A stretch of 21,980 nt of DNA from CAVWXT01 sp963759115 (GCA_963759115.1 CAVWXT010000010.1:1-21980), one strand, 5' to 3'. Numbered from the stretch's first letter, positions 9,201 to 16,695 are shown. Numbers and translations are program-made. The notes: generated by a model not told the origin, from the letters alone.

Positions 9201-9647
9201 TCACTCGTCCTCCTCATCTGAATCGTGGTATTCCTCTGCGCCCAACACCCGGTTCAACAAGCCCGCCGCATGGTCCTCGATTGCCCACTCTTCAAGTTGT
9301 CTGTAGAGCTTCTTGCAATGCCAGATGTAGTTGAACAGGTCGTAGGCGTCGGTCGGCGAGTCGCCGTTGCTCATGCCCCCGGTGACGAGCAGGTTGTGCC
9401 CGCCGAGCGTGAGGATGAACTCCGTGACCTCCCTGGACTGCCGGGCGACCGTGAGGAACTCGACGGCGTCCACAAGGTCGGCACGACACTCGGCGGCACT
9501 GTTACGCTCGCCTTCAGGACTCGGCCACACGTCCGAGTCGAAGAAGTCGTCGGGCAGCTCTGCCACGATCTTCAGCAAGATCGCCTTCCTGGCTTCGTCG
9601 ATTCTGGCGTCAGGCACTCCGGCAACAAGCATACACGCACCCATCAT
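9201..9647 (-). CDS. Unknown acidic protein with a TGGMSxGDSPTDAYD motif
   Basis: This is an intact 148-residue frame; the ATG pair at 9647-9642 follows AAAGGGAAAG. The central segment is HNLLVTGGMSNGDSPTDAYD then LFNYIWHCKK. A GGMSWGDxPT motif of this kind occurs in small hypothetical proteins of actinobacterial and phage genomes, as I recall, but has no known function. The C-terminus is strongly acidic (EEYHDSDEEDE). It lies 10 bases downstream of the stop of the preceding gene, so the two are probably co-transcribed. Confidence 0.65.
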   Translation of the reverse strand: MMGACMLVAGVPDARIDEARKAILLKIVAELPDDFFDSDVWPSPEGERNSAAECRADLVDAVEFLTVARQSREVTEFILTLGGHNLLVTGGMSNGDSPTDAYDLFNYIWHCKKLYRQLEEWAIEDHAAGLLNRVLGAEEYHDSDEEDE

Positions 9648-9656
9648 CTTTCCCTT

Positions 9657-9890
9657 TCAAGCTAGGACGTTTGGTGTTGTCTGTAGTCGGTCCATGATTC
9701 GCGGGGCCGTCCCGACCTGAAGCCCTTCTCCCTCCACCCTGTTCAACAGCCCTGCGATGATCGCCGCCCACGGCTCGTCCACGGCCCAGGCGATCACGGT
9801 CCCGTGCGGCTCGACGATCCCGTGCCCGGCGCTGGCGACGCGGCAGGCAGCAAGAGTGTCGATGATGCCCGTCGTGCCGCTTTTCGCCCC
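9657..9890 (-). CDS. Small paralogue of the 6998-7405 protein, start unclear
   Basis: The frame ending at 9657 reads TLAACRVASAGHGIVEPHGT, VIAWAVDEPWAAIIAGLLNR and VEGEGLQVGTAPRIMDRLQT. The middle block is clearly related to the other copy (IVAWTMDGLWAAIIVGLLNG). A strong ribosome binding site (AAGGAGGGG, about 9896-9888) is present, but no ATG, GTG or TTG follows in this frame, so the start codon is probably hidden by an indel just downstream. The product is about 70-78 residues, shorter than its paralogue, lacking the C-terminal helical part. Confidence 0.55.
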   Translation of the reverse strand, partial: GAKSGTTGIIDTLAACRVASAGHGIVEPHGTVIAWAVDEPWAAIIAGLLNRVEGEGLQVGTAPRIMDRLQTTPNVLA

Positions 9891-9936
9891 TCCTTACGGT
9901 AGCTGCTCGACGCAAAGCCCTGCGTGGCCCGTGCGC

Positions 9937-10215
9937 CTACTCTTCTGCGGGTCGCGTCCCGTCGTGGATCGTGACGGTCGCCCCTCTCTCCTCCTGGATC
10001 CGGCGGACGCAGTGCATGCACCACATCTCGATGTCCCTCAGGCCGAGATCCCATGGATGCGGCTCGCATTCGGGACAGAGCCAGTCGCCCGGGACTTCCT
10101 CCCCCTCCAACAGCGTGCCGTGCCAGCGGTTGGATGTCCCACGTGCCAGGTGGATGCAGACCGCTGAGGCTGGCGCCCGGCCGTGGTCGCCGCACTCAAT
10201 CATCATCGTACCCAT
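9937..10215 (-). CDS. Small Cys/His-rich protein, possible zinc ribbon
   Basis: An intact 92-residue frame from ATG 10215, preceded by GGAGGGGGGAACGAACG. Potential metal ligands come in pairs: C-x2-H near the N-terminus (ECGDHGR), C-x-H at VCIHLARG, C-x2-C at WLCPECEPH and C-x2-C at MWCMHCVRRI. Two C-x2-C pairs separated by about 20 residues fit a zinc-ribbon-like fold. No family is recognised. It is followed closely by the gene ending at 9657. Confidence 0.65.
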   Translation of the reverse strand: MGTMMIECGDHGRAPASAVCIHLARGTSNRWHGTLLEGEEVPGDWLCPECEPHPWDLGLRDIEMWCMHCVRRIQEERGATVTIHDGTRPAEE

Positions 10216-10281
10216 CGTTCGTTCCCCCCTCCGTTCGTGTCGGAAGCCGACCGCCGACGCATTACGGCGCCCCGAAGGCAG

Positions 10282-10890
10282 TCAGTCGTCCTCGTTCAGG
10301 GCTCGACCTTGGCAGAGGCGGTCGCGCGCCCGCTGCAGCCTCTTCGCCAGCTCCTCGTCCCATCGCAGCCTGCCGTCAGGGGCGAGCCGGTCGCGCCGTC
10401 GGATCGTGTCCTTCAGTGCGGCTTCAAGCTCGCGCCGCCGTTCGGGAGTGACGGCCGGTGGATGGCCCGGTTCCAGACCCGGCTCCTCGGGTGCAGGCGC
10501 ATCAGCTCCCTCTCTGTCCCGATCGGTAGCGGCGTCGTTGGCGTGTTCGCCTCCGGCGCGGTCCCCCGGACCGGCCCGCCCATGCTCCTCATCCTTCGGA
10601 GGGTCGGGTGTCTCCTTCGGCTGCGCCAGCCACTTCAAGGCGCGGTCGATGCTCAAAAGCGCAGAGCTCTGCGCTTTTGGAGCTCCTCCCAGTTGCCGGC
10701 GATACGCATGTATGCCTGCGCAGTGCGCTCCGACAGGTCGCATTCCTTCCTGACCCATGGCTCCCACAAGATGCCGCTTTTCCGGCACAACCGCTTCGCC
10801 TGCATCAGAAGGCAGCCCGTCTCGCGGACTTTCGGGAGGACGTTCCGCAGCGCGACCGACAGCGACTCCTTCGTCTCCTCGCCGGCACGG
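10282..10890 (-). CDS. DUF3102-like helix-turn-helix protein or C-terminal extension of the upstream methyltransferase, frameshifted
   Basis: A frame open from about 10890 reads ETKESLSVALRNVLPKVRET, then KSGILWEPWVRKECDLSERT and AQAYMRIAGNWEELQK. This is the DUF3102 pattern (LLEAK...WLPWLEENFGFSERTAQRYM), a helical DNA-binding-like domain found in phage and plasmid genes. A one-base break in the AAAA run near 10655 moves the frame to AQSSALLSIDRALKWLAQPK and a charged tail ending at 10282 (RRRELEAALKDTIRRRDRLA), likely coiled coil. No start codon is present in the DUF3102 frame, and the methyltransferase frame to its right has no stop. It may therefore be a fusion, or a separate gene whose start is lost by an indel near 10885. 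Confidence 0.6.
   Translation of the reverse strand, partial: PCRRGDEGVAVGRAAERPPESPRDGLPSDAGEAVVPEKRHLVGAMGQEGMRPVGAHCAGIHAYRRQLGGAPKAQSSALLSIDRALKWLAQPKETPDPPKDEEHGRAGPGDRAGGEHANDAATDRDREGADAPAPEEPGLEPGHPPAVTPERRRELEAALKDTIRRRDRLAPDGRLRWDEELAKRLQRARDRLCQGRALNEDD
10654..10679. repeat. 26-bp perfect palindrome
   Basis: CAAAAGCGCAGAG (10654-10666) is followed at once by its exact reverse complement CTCTGCGCTTTTG (10667-10679). It lies inside the DUF3102-like gene at the point where the frame breaks. Confidence 0.8.
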
Positions 10891-12108
10891 CGGAATCTTG
10901 GGGACGAGCTCGGCAAGCCGGGTCCTGGCGGCCTCCGGGGAACCGCACCACTCCCGGTCGCTGGTTCCCGCGTACCGCGAATACCTGAAGCTCGGCACCG
11001 CGTCCTCCGACCTCTGTGTCCGCATGTGTTCGAGGATCGCCAAACCGACGGCCTTCCCGAGCAGGACCGGGACGGCGTTTCCGAGCTGCCGGTACTGGCT
11101 GACAAGGTCGCCGCAAACCTGCCACTCGTCCGGGAAACCTTGGAGCCGCCGGTATTCCTCGACGCTTAACGGGCGGAGTGCCTCCGGGTGGCAGAGGTCG
11201 GTGGCGGGCATGTTCGGCATGCTGACCAGCGTCGGGCACGGCTCGTCCCAAGCGAGTCGCCGGTAGAACCCGCACTTGCCGCCCTCCGCGTCACGGACGG
11301 CGTCGCTCATCGCGGCTCTCTGGTCGTCCTCGGGAAGGTCGCGCCAGTTCTGTCCGGGGCTCAGTTTCCTGAAGAACTCCAGCCGTCTGTCCGGGAACTG
11401 GACATAATGGTGACCGATTCCGGGCATGTCGCCGATAGCGTCCCGGAGGGTCTTCCACGTGGGCAGTCCGTCCTCGGGTCGGTCGGAATGGGTCGGGCGC
11501 AGGTACGGCACGCGGCGGCCATCGCGGCTGGCGACGACGATGACGCGCTCACGGTGCTGGGGCGCACCGAAGTACGCGGTGTCGTAGAGTCGAAGGAGGC
11601 GGCGTAGCCGCCGCTCTTGAGCATCGCCAAAACTTTTTCCAGCACGGCGCCGCCTTCGGCCGAGAGCAGGCCACGGACGTTTTCAATGACAACATACTTC
11701 AGGCCGCACTTCCACCGCCAAGCTGGCGAGCTTCAGGATCGCGATACCGCGAACGTCCTCCAGAGCCTGGCGGTTCCCGGCGGTGCTATACGTCTGGCAC
11801 GGCGGCCCGCCAGCGACCAGGTCGACGTCCGCGTCCCCGGCGCCGGCTGCCGCCCGCACCTGCGCCGCAGTGTACTCGTGGATGTCGCCGATCAAGGGGA
11901 TGTCGGGACGGTTCCCCCTGATCGTTGCCGCGGCGTCCTTGTCCGTTTCCGAAGCCAGCCGCAGCGAAAATCCCGCCAGTTCCAGACCGAGATCAAGCCC
12001 CATGGCGCCGCTGAAGAAGCTCAGGGCGATGGGCGAGCCCGGCGTCGGCGCCCCACTGGCAGACGGAGTGTTTCCCGGCGTGTAGCCCGTGTTTCTGCCT
12101 GCGCCCAT
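10885..12108 (-). CDS. DNA (cytosine-5) methyltransferase, Dcm type, two frameshifts
   Basis: The likely start is ATG 12108 (MGAGRNTGYTPGN...), with GAAGGG upstream. The C5-methyltransferase motifs appear in order: motif I FFSGAMGLDLGLELAGF (S-adenosylmethionine binding), motif IV GGPPCQTYSTAGNR with the catalytic Cys, motif VI VVIENVRGLLSAEGG, motif VIII YFGAPQHRERVIVVAS, then RRLQGFPDEW and motif X QYRQLGNAVPVLLGKAVGLA. One-base shifts lie near 11690 and 11595. The enzyme methylates C5 of cytosine in a specific DNA site; the target is set by the region between motifs VIII and IX and cannot be read from sequence. No restriction endonuclease is seen nearby, so it is probably a solitary methyltransferase of a mobile element protecting its DNA. 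The 3' end is uncertain because the frame stays open into the DUF3102-like segment. Confidence 0.9.
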
Positions 12109-12116
12109 TTGCTCAT

Positions 12117-12924
12117 TCCCTTCAGCGACTGCCTCGGCCGCCGACCGGACGAACAGTGCCGCTAGTTGCGGCACGACGGCATTGCCGTAAGCCCGCAGCC
12201 GCGCGACCAAATTAGCCCTTGCACCTTGCACCAAGCGTCGAAGTGCGGGCTCGCCAAATCCCATGCCCGAGGGAATCGCATCAACCAGCGGCACATCGCC
12301 GGGTTCACTACTGATCCGGCACCCGTGGTACTCTTTCCAATTCGATTCAGGTCCCGCCCCAAGCAGGCTTGCTCCGACTCCGGTCGCGTCCGGGAGCTGT
12401 TCACGAAACAGTCGCTGGCCTGGGGCGTAGGCCACCCAATAAACGCCGCTGCCGGAGGTGCGGCGCACCGATGCTGTGTGCGCCAAGTACCGCCGCCCCG
12501 CAGGCGTAGCCTTCGCCTTCCAGGTCTCGGAATACTCCATCGAGCCAGCCGCGGCTAACCGCCGCCTCAACCTGTTCTCCAAAGACCATTGGAGGGCGGC
12601 ACTGGCGGATGAGCCGATACCAGTCGGGCCAGAGGTCGCGCGGGTTCCTGCGCGCCGAGCCCTTTCCCCGCTTCAGACCATGGCTGGCAGGGGCACGACC
12701 CGGTCCAGACCGGGACGTCGTCGGGCCAGCCTGGCGAGTCGCAGCGCCAGGTCCCAGCCGGCGACTCCGGCAAAAAAGTGGCAGCGTGTGTATCCTTCGA
12801 GGTCATGGGGTTCTACGTTCCTTGATGCTTCTGGGGTCGATGGTTCCTGGCGTAATGAGGCCGTCACGGATCAGGTTGCTGAGCCACTGGCAGCAATAGC
12901 GGTCGATCTCGTTGTAGTAGACAC
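12117..12924 (-). CDS. Phage-type DNA (cytosine-5) methyltransferase, about four frameshifts
   Basis: Pieces in different frames join into one protein: VYYNEIDRYCCQWLSNLIRD then GTIDPRSIKE; HDLEGYTRCHFFAGVAGWDL (motif I); VPVWTGSCPCQPWSEAGKGL (motif IV with the catalytic PCQ); MVFGEQVEAAVSRGWLDGVF, GEGYACGAAVLGAHSIGAPH with the motif VIII QR; WVAYAPGQRLF; and RLRAYGNAVVPQLAALFVRS (motif X). This arrangement is typical of prophage C5 methyltransferases of about 270-300 residues. A ribosome binding site AGGAAAGG (12940-12933) places the start at GTG 12924, with an indel just after it. At the 3' end the frame runs without a stop into the next methyltransferase. Two dissimilar C5 methyltransferases therefore lie in tandem. 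Function is secure from the motifs; exact borders are not. Confidence 0.85.
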
Positions 12925-13113
12925 TTGCGGGACCTTTCCTGGTGAATCGCACGAGTCGTCCTTTGCCGGTCCTACTGCTGAGCACGCCTCGCACAACACC
13001 AAAACTGCCAGCACCCCAATCCGTTCGGTATCCAGAAACGCGTCGTTCTTGTCCTTGACTTCGATGTCGCTGGCAGCCACGTCTCCCGCAGCTTCTGTTT
13101 CAAGATGAGGCAT
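12871..13113 (-). CDS. Small hypothetical protein upstream of the methyltransferases
   Basis: The 80-residue frame begins at ATG 13113 (MPHLETEAAGDVAASDIEVK) and includes DTERIGVLAVLVLCEACSAV. It has no ribosome binding site, but a promoter-like -10 (TATTAT) lies only about 12 bases upstream of the ATG, so the message would be nearly leaderless. Its 3' third overlaps the start of the phage-type methyltransferase by about 50 bases in another frame, which may again reflect an indel. No family is recognised. Confidence 0.35.
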   Translation of the reverse strand: MPHLETEAAGDVAASDIEVKDKNDAFLDTERIGVLAVLVLCEACSAVGPAKDDSCDSPGKVPQVSTTTRSTAIAASGSAT

Positions 13114-13124
13114 TTTCGGCGGAC

Positions 13125-13152
13125 ATAATAGGGACAAAAAAGCGATCCCAAG
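13125..13152 (-). promoter_or_regulatory. Candidate promoter for the methyltransferase genes
   Basis: On the minus strand TTGGGA (about 13151-13146) is followed 15 bases later by TATTAT (13130-13125). The spacer is shorter than the usual 17. It lies just after a likely terminator (13160-13181), a sensible place for a second transcription start within the series. Confidence 0.35.
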
Positions 13153-13159
13153 AAACGAC

Positions 13160-13181
13160 AAGGCCCCGCATGGCGGGGCTT
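13160..13181 (-). terminator. Intrinsic-terminator-like hairpin after the winged-helix-like gene
   Basis: GCCCCGC (minus strand, 13179-13173) and GCGGGGC (13169-13163) pair perfectly around the loop CAT. On the minus strand the stem is followed by CTTGTCGTTTCTT, which is U-rich but interrupted. It begins 22 bases after the stop of the gene ending at 13204. Confidence 0.5.
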
Positions 13182-13203
13182 CCAGGGCAGACAAGGACTT
13201 CCG

Positions 13204-13680
13204 CTACGCCCGATCCCAGAGGTCGCCCGGCAGGTAGACGAACCGATCCCTGTTCTGCAAGGCCCGCTCAACCTTTCGCACCTCGATGCCCAGCGCGGCG
13301 GCGATGTCCTCGCACTTTGCGGGTCCATGAGACCGGATGTGCTTTGCGATCGCGCGGCCAAGCGACTGCTTAACGGGCGGTCGGGAGGGTGGGGCTGGCG
13401 CGGGTTTCGGTCGCGCGACGGCTGGCGCCATGCGCTCGTACCAGTCCGAGCGATGGATGCGCTGAGCGCTGCCTCGGTGCTGATCCCGAATCTCCCCGCG
13501 GCCTCTTCCGCCAGTTTCCGCGCATTTCGCAAGACCCCGAATCGCGCGAAACGCCCACTTGCTGAACTCCTCGTTCCTCGGCCGCCCTCGGCCTCGCCGA
13601 CTGGCGGCCGCGAGTTCAGAGGGGGTCTGCTTCGCGGCGGATCGCTCGATGAGGGTCTTGAACGTCTGCCGGCTCGACAT
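13204..13680 (-). CDS. Protein with C-terminal winged-helix-like domain, two compensating frameshifts
   Basis: ATG 13680 begins MSSRQTFKTLIERSAAKQTP. The middle is frame-shifted: RNARKLAEEAAGRFGISTEA replaces the out-of-frame segment near 13470-13530, and the frame is restored by DWYERMAPAVARPK. A proline-rich linker leads to SLGRAIAKHIRSHGPAKCED and IAAALGIEVRKVERALQNRD, a helix-turn-helix pattern of the winged type. The end is FVYLPGDLWDRA. The joined product is about 158 residues. The C-terminal half is predicted to bind DNA; a regulatory role in the element is an inference. It overlaps the preceding gene's 3' end. Confidence 0.6.
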   Translation of the reverse strand: MSSRQTFKTLIERSAAKQTPSELAAASRRGRGRPRNEEFSKWAFRAIRGLAKCAETGGRGRGEIRDQHRGSAQRIHRSDWYERMAPAVARPKPAPAPPSRPPVKQSLGRAIAKHIRSHGPAKCEDIAAALGIEVRKVERALQNRDRFVYLPGDLWDRA

Positions 13681-14402
13681 CGTTGCCGCATTCTGCAAGC
13701 CCCCGCAACACGTAGGCTTCCATCTCGGCAGGATCGGTAATGCCTGTGGCCGCAGCCTCCCGGACCAACCCGAATACGATCCGCTCGACGGGGACCGTGC
13801 AGACGCCGGGTTCTCCGGGGAGCGGCGTCAGGGCGTCGGCAAGCTCCAGTCGGCGGGCCACGACCGCTGGGATCCGGGCATCCTCAATATACCCGCAGAC
13901 CGACGGCTTCCCGGCGGCGCTTGGTCGTGCTCTTCTTTTGATGCCCAGAACAGCCCCATAAGCGGCTCGGCAATTACGACGGAGCCCTCCCGCGGTTCGG
14001 ATTCCTCCGGCGGGCAGACGTGGATCTTCCCGTCCGCGACCTGGAGCGTAGCCCGCCCGTTCTTCAGGTAGACAGGCGGAGCCGCGCTCTCATCCGCGAT
14101 GCGATCCGCATCGGGCGAAAGGTTCGTGCCTTTGTCTCGCGTCATACTTCGCCTGTCGCTGGGGAAGCGGCGGCCAGCCGATCCGATTCGCGGATCCACT
14201 TCCTGGGGCTTGCCGTGCATGACCGCGTGGATCAACCGGGTGATCTCCTCCTCCTCGCGCCGCATCTCCCCGGGCAACAAGAGCCCTCCCCAAACCAGCG
14301 ATGCGCTACGACCTGCGTGCCGGCAGAGTACAACGCGCCGCTCGCCACCATGCTGACCTGCCCGTCCAACAGACCCAAGATCCCCTCCGCCAGCAGTTTC
14401 AT
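13616..14402 (-). CDS. Unknown protein, at least two frameshifts
   Basis: The likely start is ATG 14402 (MKLLAEGILGLLDGQVSMVA, then SGALYSAGTQVVAHRW). A shift near 14290 continues LLPGEMRREEEEITRLIHAV, MHGKPQEVDP, later PPVYLKNGRATLQVADGKIH and VVIAEPLMGLFWASKEEHDQ. A second shift near 13900 gives CGYIEDARIPAVVARRLELA and VPVERIVFGLVREAAATGIT. The stop at 13616 overlaps the next gene by 65 bases, so another indel is possible. A five-codon ORF (MNESE, 14420-14403) with its own GGGAGA ends in TAG directly before ATG 14402; it may be a coupling leader or the true N-terminus split by an indel. No family is recognised. Confidence 0.5.
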
Positions 14403-14497
14403 CTACTCGCTCTCGTTCATTTTTATCTCCCGCAATCATGACGCGACCCGGACAGGATCCGGGTCGCTGCCTCTCCCTGCCAGCTACCGCGCCGGGG

Positions 14498-14776
14498 CTA
14501 CCACTCCAGCAACCGGTCCGCCTCCTTCTGCTCCGCTTCCAGCCGCTCCTCCTCTTCCTCCAGCAACAGCCGCTCCTCCTCCAGCCACTCCGCCTCCTGC
14601 TCCTCCTCCTCCTGCCGGTACTCCTCCGCCAGCCGGTCCAGCCGCTCCTCCTCCTCCTGCAGCTCCGCCTCCAGCCACAGCCGGTCCTCCTCCAGCCACA
14701 GCCGGTCCGCCTCCTCCTGCTCCGCTTCCAGTCGGTCCTGCTCCTGCCACTCCGCCTTCAAGATCTCCAGGTCCAT
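14498..14776 (-). CDS. Glu/Leu/Arg-rich coiled-coil protein
   Basis: An intact 92-residue frame from ATG 14776, preceded by AAAGGTGGT. The whole chain is a heptad-like run, for example MDLEILKAEWQEQDRLEAEQ, DRLWLEEDRLWLEAELQEEE and RLLLEEEEERLEAEQKEADR. It is predicted to be one long, strongly acidic coiled coil. Internal duplication is visible at the DNA level (DRLWLEE and DRLWLEAEL, about 24 bp apart). Such composition leaves the opposite strand open as a Pro-rich frame, which is not a gene. Function is unknown. Confidence 0.6.
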   Translation of the reverse strand: MDLEILKAEWQEQDRLEAEQEEADRLWLEEDRLWLEAELQEEEERLDRLAEEYRQEEEEQEAEWLEEERLLLEEEEERLEAEQKEADRLLEW

Positions 14777-14824
14777 CGCACACCACCTTTCTCCCGGGCT
14801 CGCCGGGACTGGATTGCTACCCTA

Positions 14825-15233
14825 TTAAAGCCCGCCGCGCACCGCGTGTGTGCGCCCCCAACGGGGGATTTTGCCGGGTTTTTTCCGCGACATCAGCACG
14901 GCGATTACCCGGCTCAGTTGTTCCCGGCCGCCCGGAACAGCCGCCCGCAAAAGAGGCTCGATCTCCCACTGGTACTTGCAGTCGTCCGGCAGCCATTCGA
15001 GATAGGCGATCTCCAGCTCCCGCGCCTGCCCGAGGCTCACCATGTCCGAACAGGAGCCTCTCCAGGAATGCCCGGAACTGCGCCAACACCACGGGTTTGG
15101 TCTTGTCCGCCCACTCCTCCCACGCCAGACCGCCGTCCGGATCCTCCTCGGCAATAGCCCGGCATTCCGGGCTCTGAAACTCGTCCAAGAACACCGTGAA
15201 CTCCGCCAACAACCTCCGTTTGTTCCGGTTCAT
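14825..15233 (-). CDS. Unknown protein, one frameshift
   Basis: ATG 15233 has an ideal ribosome binding site (AGGAGGT, six-base spacing). The product begins MNRNKRRLLAEFTVFLDEFQ, then ECRAIAEEDPDGGLAWEEWA and DKTKPVVLAQFRAFLERLL. It breaks near 15048 and continues LGQARELEIAYLEWLPDDCK and YQWEIEPLLRAAVPGGREQL. The joined length is about 136 residues, helical and acidic, without a recognised domain. Confidence 0.55.
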
Positions 15234-15264
15234 GCCACAACCTCCTGATACCTGCTCAACGCCA

Positions 15265-15535
15265 TTACCACTCCGCAAATTCCAGGAGCGCGTCCATGAG
15301 CTCCTCCACCTCATGCGCCGCAAACTGCTCCGCCAGCTCCTCCGGAGTCAGGTACACGAGGTCCAGGAGCCGGAGGATCCCCGCGTGATGAAGCCTGTCG
15401 GCCAACAGCGCCGACCGACAGGCAAGAAATGGGATCGCCCATCCGCTGCCACAAGCGCGCCCGCGCCTCCGGAGTGAGCCGCCCACGCAGCTCGCCGTAC
15501 AGCGTCATGGCATACGCCACTGCCGCATTCGCCAC
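15265..15535 (-). CDS. Unknown small acidic protein, one frameshift
   Basis: GTG 15535 follows GAGGAG. The product reads MANAAVAYAMTLYGELRGRL and TPEARARLWQRMGDPISCLS, shifts near 15400, and ends LVYLTPEELAEQFAAHEVEE LMDALLEFAEW, about 90 residues. It is mostly helical with an acidic tail. No family is recognised. It starts 16 bases after the stop of the preceding gene. Confidence 0.5.
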
Positions 15536-15550
15536 AGCTATCTCCTCGTA

Positions 15551-15821
15551 CTAGACCTCGACCAGCTCGCCGTCCGCGAGCACGACGTAGTCCTCGTCCG
15601 TTTCCTCTTCCTCGGGGATCGGCTCGACCGTATTGACCCTGATGGACTTGACATCCTGGTTATCGGTCTCCTCCCAGTACGCGCCGTCGAACTCCCCCCC
15701 CGTTGTCGATCGCCTGCTCCACCGCGCTGCGAACAGCGTCCTGGCTGTCCGCCTCCACGACGATGTCCGCCGCCCATGAGGTGTGCTCCTCCATCGCCAA
15801 CGTCACCCTGAACTGCGCCAT
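15551..15821 (-). CDS. Unknown small protein, frame broken at a C8 homopolymer
   Basis: ATG 15821 follows GAGAGGAGAG. The protein begins MAQFRVTLAMEEHTSWAADI and VVEADSQDAVRSAVEQAIDN, a beta-alpha start like those of small element proteins. The run of eight C on the plus strand at 15694-15701 breaks the frame. With seven, it continues GGEFDGAYWEETDNQDVKSI and ends EEETDEDYVVLADGELVEV, about 89 residues. This is the clearest homopolymer-length error in the window. Function is unknown. Confidence 0.6.
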
Positions 15822-15845
15822 GATCTCTCCTCTCGTTAGGTTAGG
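15821..15845 (-). promoter_or_regulatory. Leader with CCTAAC repeats and ribosome binding site, copy 1
   Basis: Minus-strand CCTAACCTAACGAGAGGAG then AGATCATG. The same leader occurs before the gene starting at 16107. The shared part spans the upstream gene's stop codon, the ribosome binding site and the start codon. Confidence 0.5.
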
Positions 15846-16107
15846 TTTCCTGTAGATTGCCGGTTCGCCGCACGCAACGCCCTTGGATCGCGTCGTGCTT
15901 CCGCTGGCACCGCCGGCTGAGTCCGGGGGACCAGCGCAGCCTGCCGTCGTTGGTGATCCTGAACGCCCCCAACATCCCGTTGACATTGTGGAGCTCAACG
16001 ATGCCCTCCACCTCATCGATGTCGACGCTGGGAATGGGCGCGTCCGCACCGCACCTCCTGTGGTACGCGATACGCGCCGCCCTCTCCAATTCTTCCTCGG
16101 TCCGCAT
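15841..16107 (-). CDS. Unknown small protein, 88 residues
   Basis: An intact frame from ATG 16107 after GAGAGGAG: MRTEEELERAARIAYHRRCG, ADAPIPSVDIDEVEGIVELH and ITNDGRLRWSPGLSRRCQRK. The N-terminus is helical; the middle looks like beta strands. No family is recognised. The stop codon TAA lies inside the CCTAACCTAAC leader of the next gene, so the two are tightly coupled. Confidence 0.6.
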   Translation of the reverse strand: MRTEEELERAARIAYHRRCGADAPIPSVDIDEVEGIVELHNVNGMLGAFRITNDGRLRWSPGLSRRCQRKHDAIQGRCVRRTGNLQET

Positions 16108-16138
16108 GATTGCTCCTCTCGTTAGGTTTAGGTTAGGT
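16105..16138 (-). promoter_or_regulatory. Leader with CCTAAC repeats and ribosome binding site, copy 2
   Basis: Minus-strand ACCTAACCTAAACCTAACG then AGAGGAGCAATCATG. It matches copy 1 over about 20 bases plus one extra CCTAA unit. The proteins that follow the two copies are not related, so the leader itself has been duplicated or kept. Confidence 0.5.
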
Positions 16139-16364
16139 CCACCCCGACCGCCCACCGCCGTACCAACAGCCCGTCGCCGCTCGCGCGGCGGTAGAGCCAG
16201 CGCATCCTGTTGTAGATCTGCCCCGCCCGGAACCAGTCGCTCTCTGACTGGGCGGCTGCCCACTGCCCCCGCAGCTCGTCGATCTCCTGCCGCACCAGCC
16301 GGCAACGCTCGGCCGGTGGCAGCGACCTGAACTTCTTGTCCCAATGGATCCTGTCCTTCCTCAT
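16128..16364 (-). CDS. Unknown basic helical protein, 78 residues
   Basis: The start ATG 16364 is chosen because GGGTGAGG precedes it; the frame is open further upstream. The product reads MRKDRIHWDKKFRSLPPAER, CRLVRQEIDELRGQWAAAQS and SDWFRAGQIYNRMRWLYRRA. It is basic and helical, and may bind nucleic acid, but no family is recognised. It probably overlaps the end of the excisionase-like gene by ATGA. Confidence 0.55.
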   Translation of the reverse strand: MRKDRIHWDKKFRSLPPAERCRLVRQEIDELRGQWAAAQSESDWFRAGQIYNRMRWLYRRASGDGLLVRRWAVGVDLT

Positions 16365-16636
16365 CGCACACCTCACCCTTTCGTGCCACCGGGTTCTCAG
16401 AATCCTCCGCGCTGAAATTCTGGTAGCCTCCGCGCTTCCCACTGCGGGGCTTGCTGGCGGGCGCGGTTGCCGCCGCGCCCAAGATATAATAGTTGTCGAG
16501 ATCGCTTTGCCTGTAGCTGCGCCTGCCGCCCGTGCCGCTGCGCGTGCGGAATCGCCGGAGCGATCCGCCGCTGGAAGTCGGTGACGCTATACGACAGATA
16601 TGCCGCCGCCTTTCTCGCACTCAACCACTGGTCCAC
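16361..16636 (-). CDS. Excisionase-like MerR-type helix-turn-helix protein, frameshifted
   Basis: GTG 16636 follows GGAGGGAGAGG. MDQWLSARKAAAYLSYSVTD then FQRRIAPAIPHAQRHGR matches the HTH_17/excisionase pattern (WLTxxEAAxYLxVSxxTxxR...IPxxRxGRR). A one-base shift near 16520 restores the expected SYRQSDLDNYYILG (family: RFRRSDLDxYL). A charged tail (GKRGGYQNFSAEDSENPVAR) follows; the stop is not visible in that frame and is placed at the ATGA overlap with the next gene. As the first gene after the integrase and the repeat block, it is a natural candidate for the element's directionality factor or regulator. Confidence 0.65.
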
Positions 16637-16666
16637 GCCTCTCCCTCCGTTCGTCGTCCTATCCCG

Positions 16667-16695
16667 ATCTAACCGATTGCAAGCTACCGTCTCAA
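16667..16695 (-). promoter_or_regulatory. Candidate promoter of the minus-strand accessory operon
   Basis: On the minus strand TTGAGA (16695-16690) and TTAGAT (16672-16667) are separated by exactly 17 bases, 31 bases upstream of the GTG start at 16636. It would drive the excisionase-like gene and the small genes that follow with short gaps. Confidence 0.45.

Noticed and set aside
14484..14786. Pro/Ala-rich plus-strand frames opposite the coiled-coil gene
   Set aside because: They are the antisense of GAG/CTC-rich coiled-coil codons; the minus frame has the ribosome binding site and sensible protein.
15821..16138. CCTAAC repeats as telomere-like sequence
   Set aside because: Only two or three units occur, inside gene leaders; nothing else suggests a linear end.
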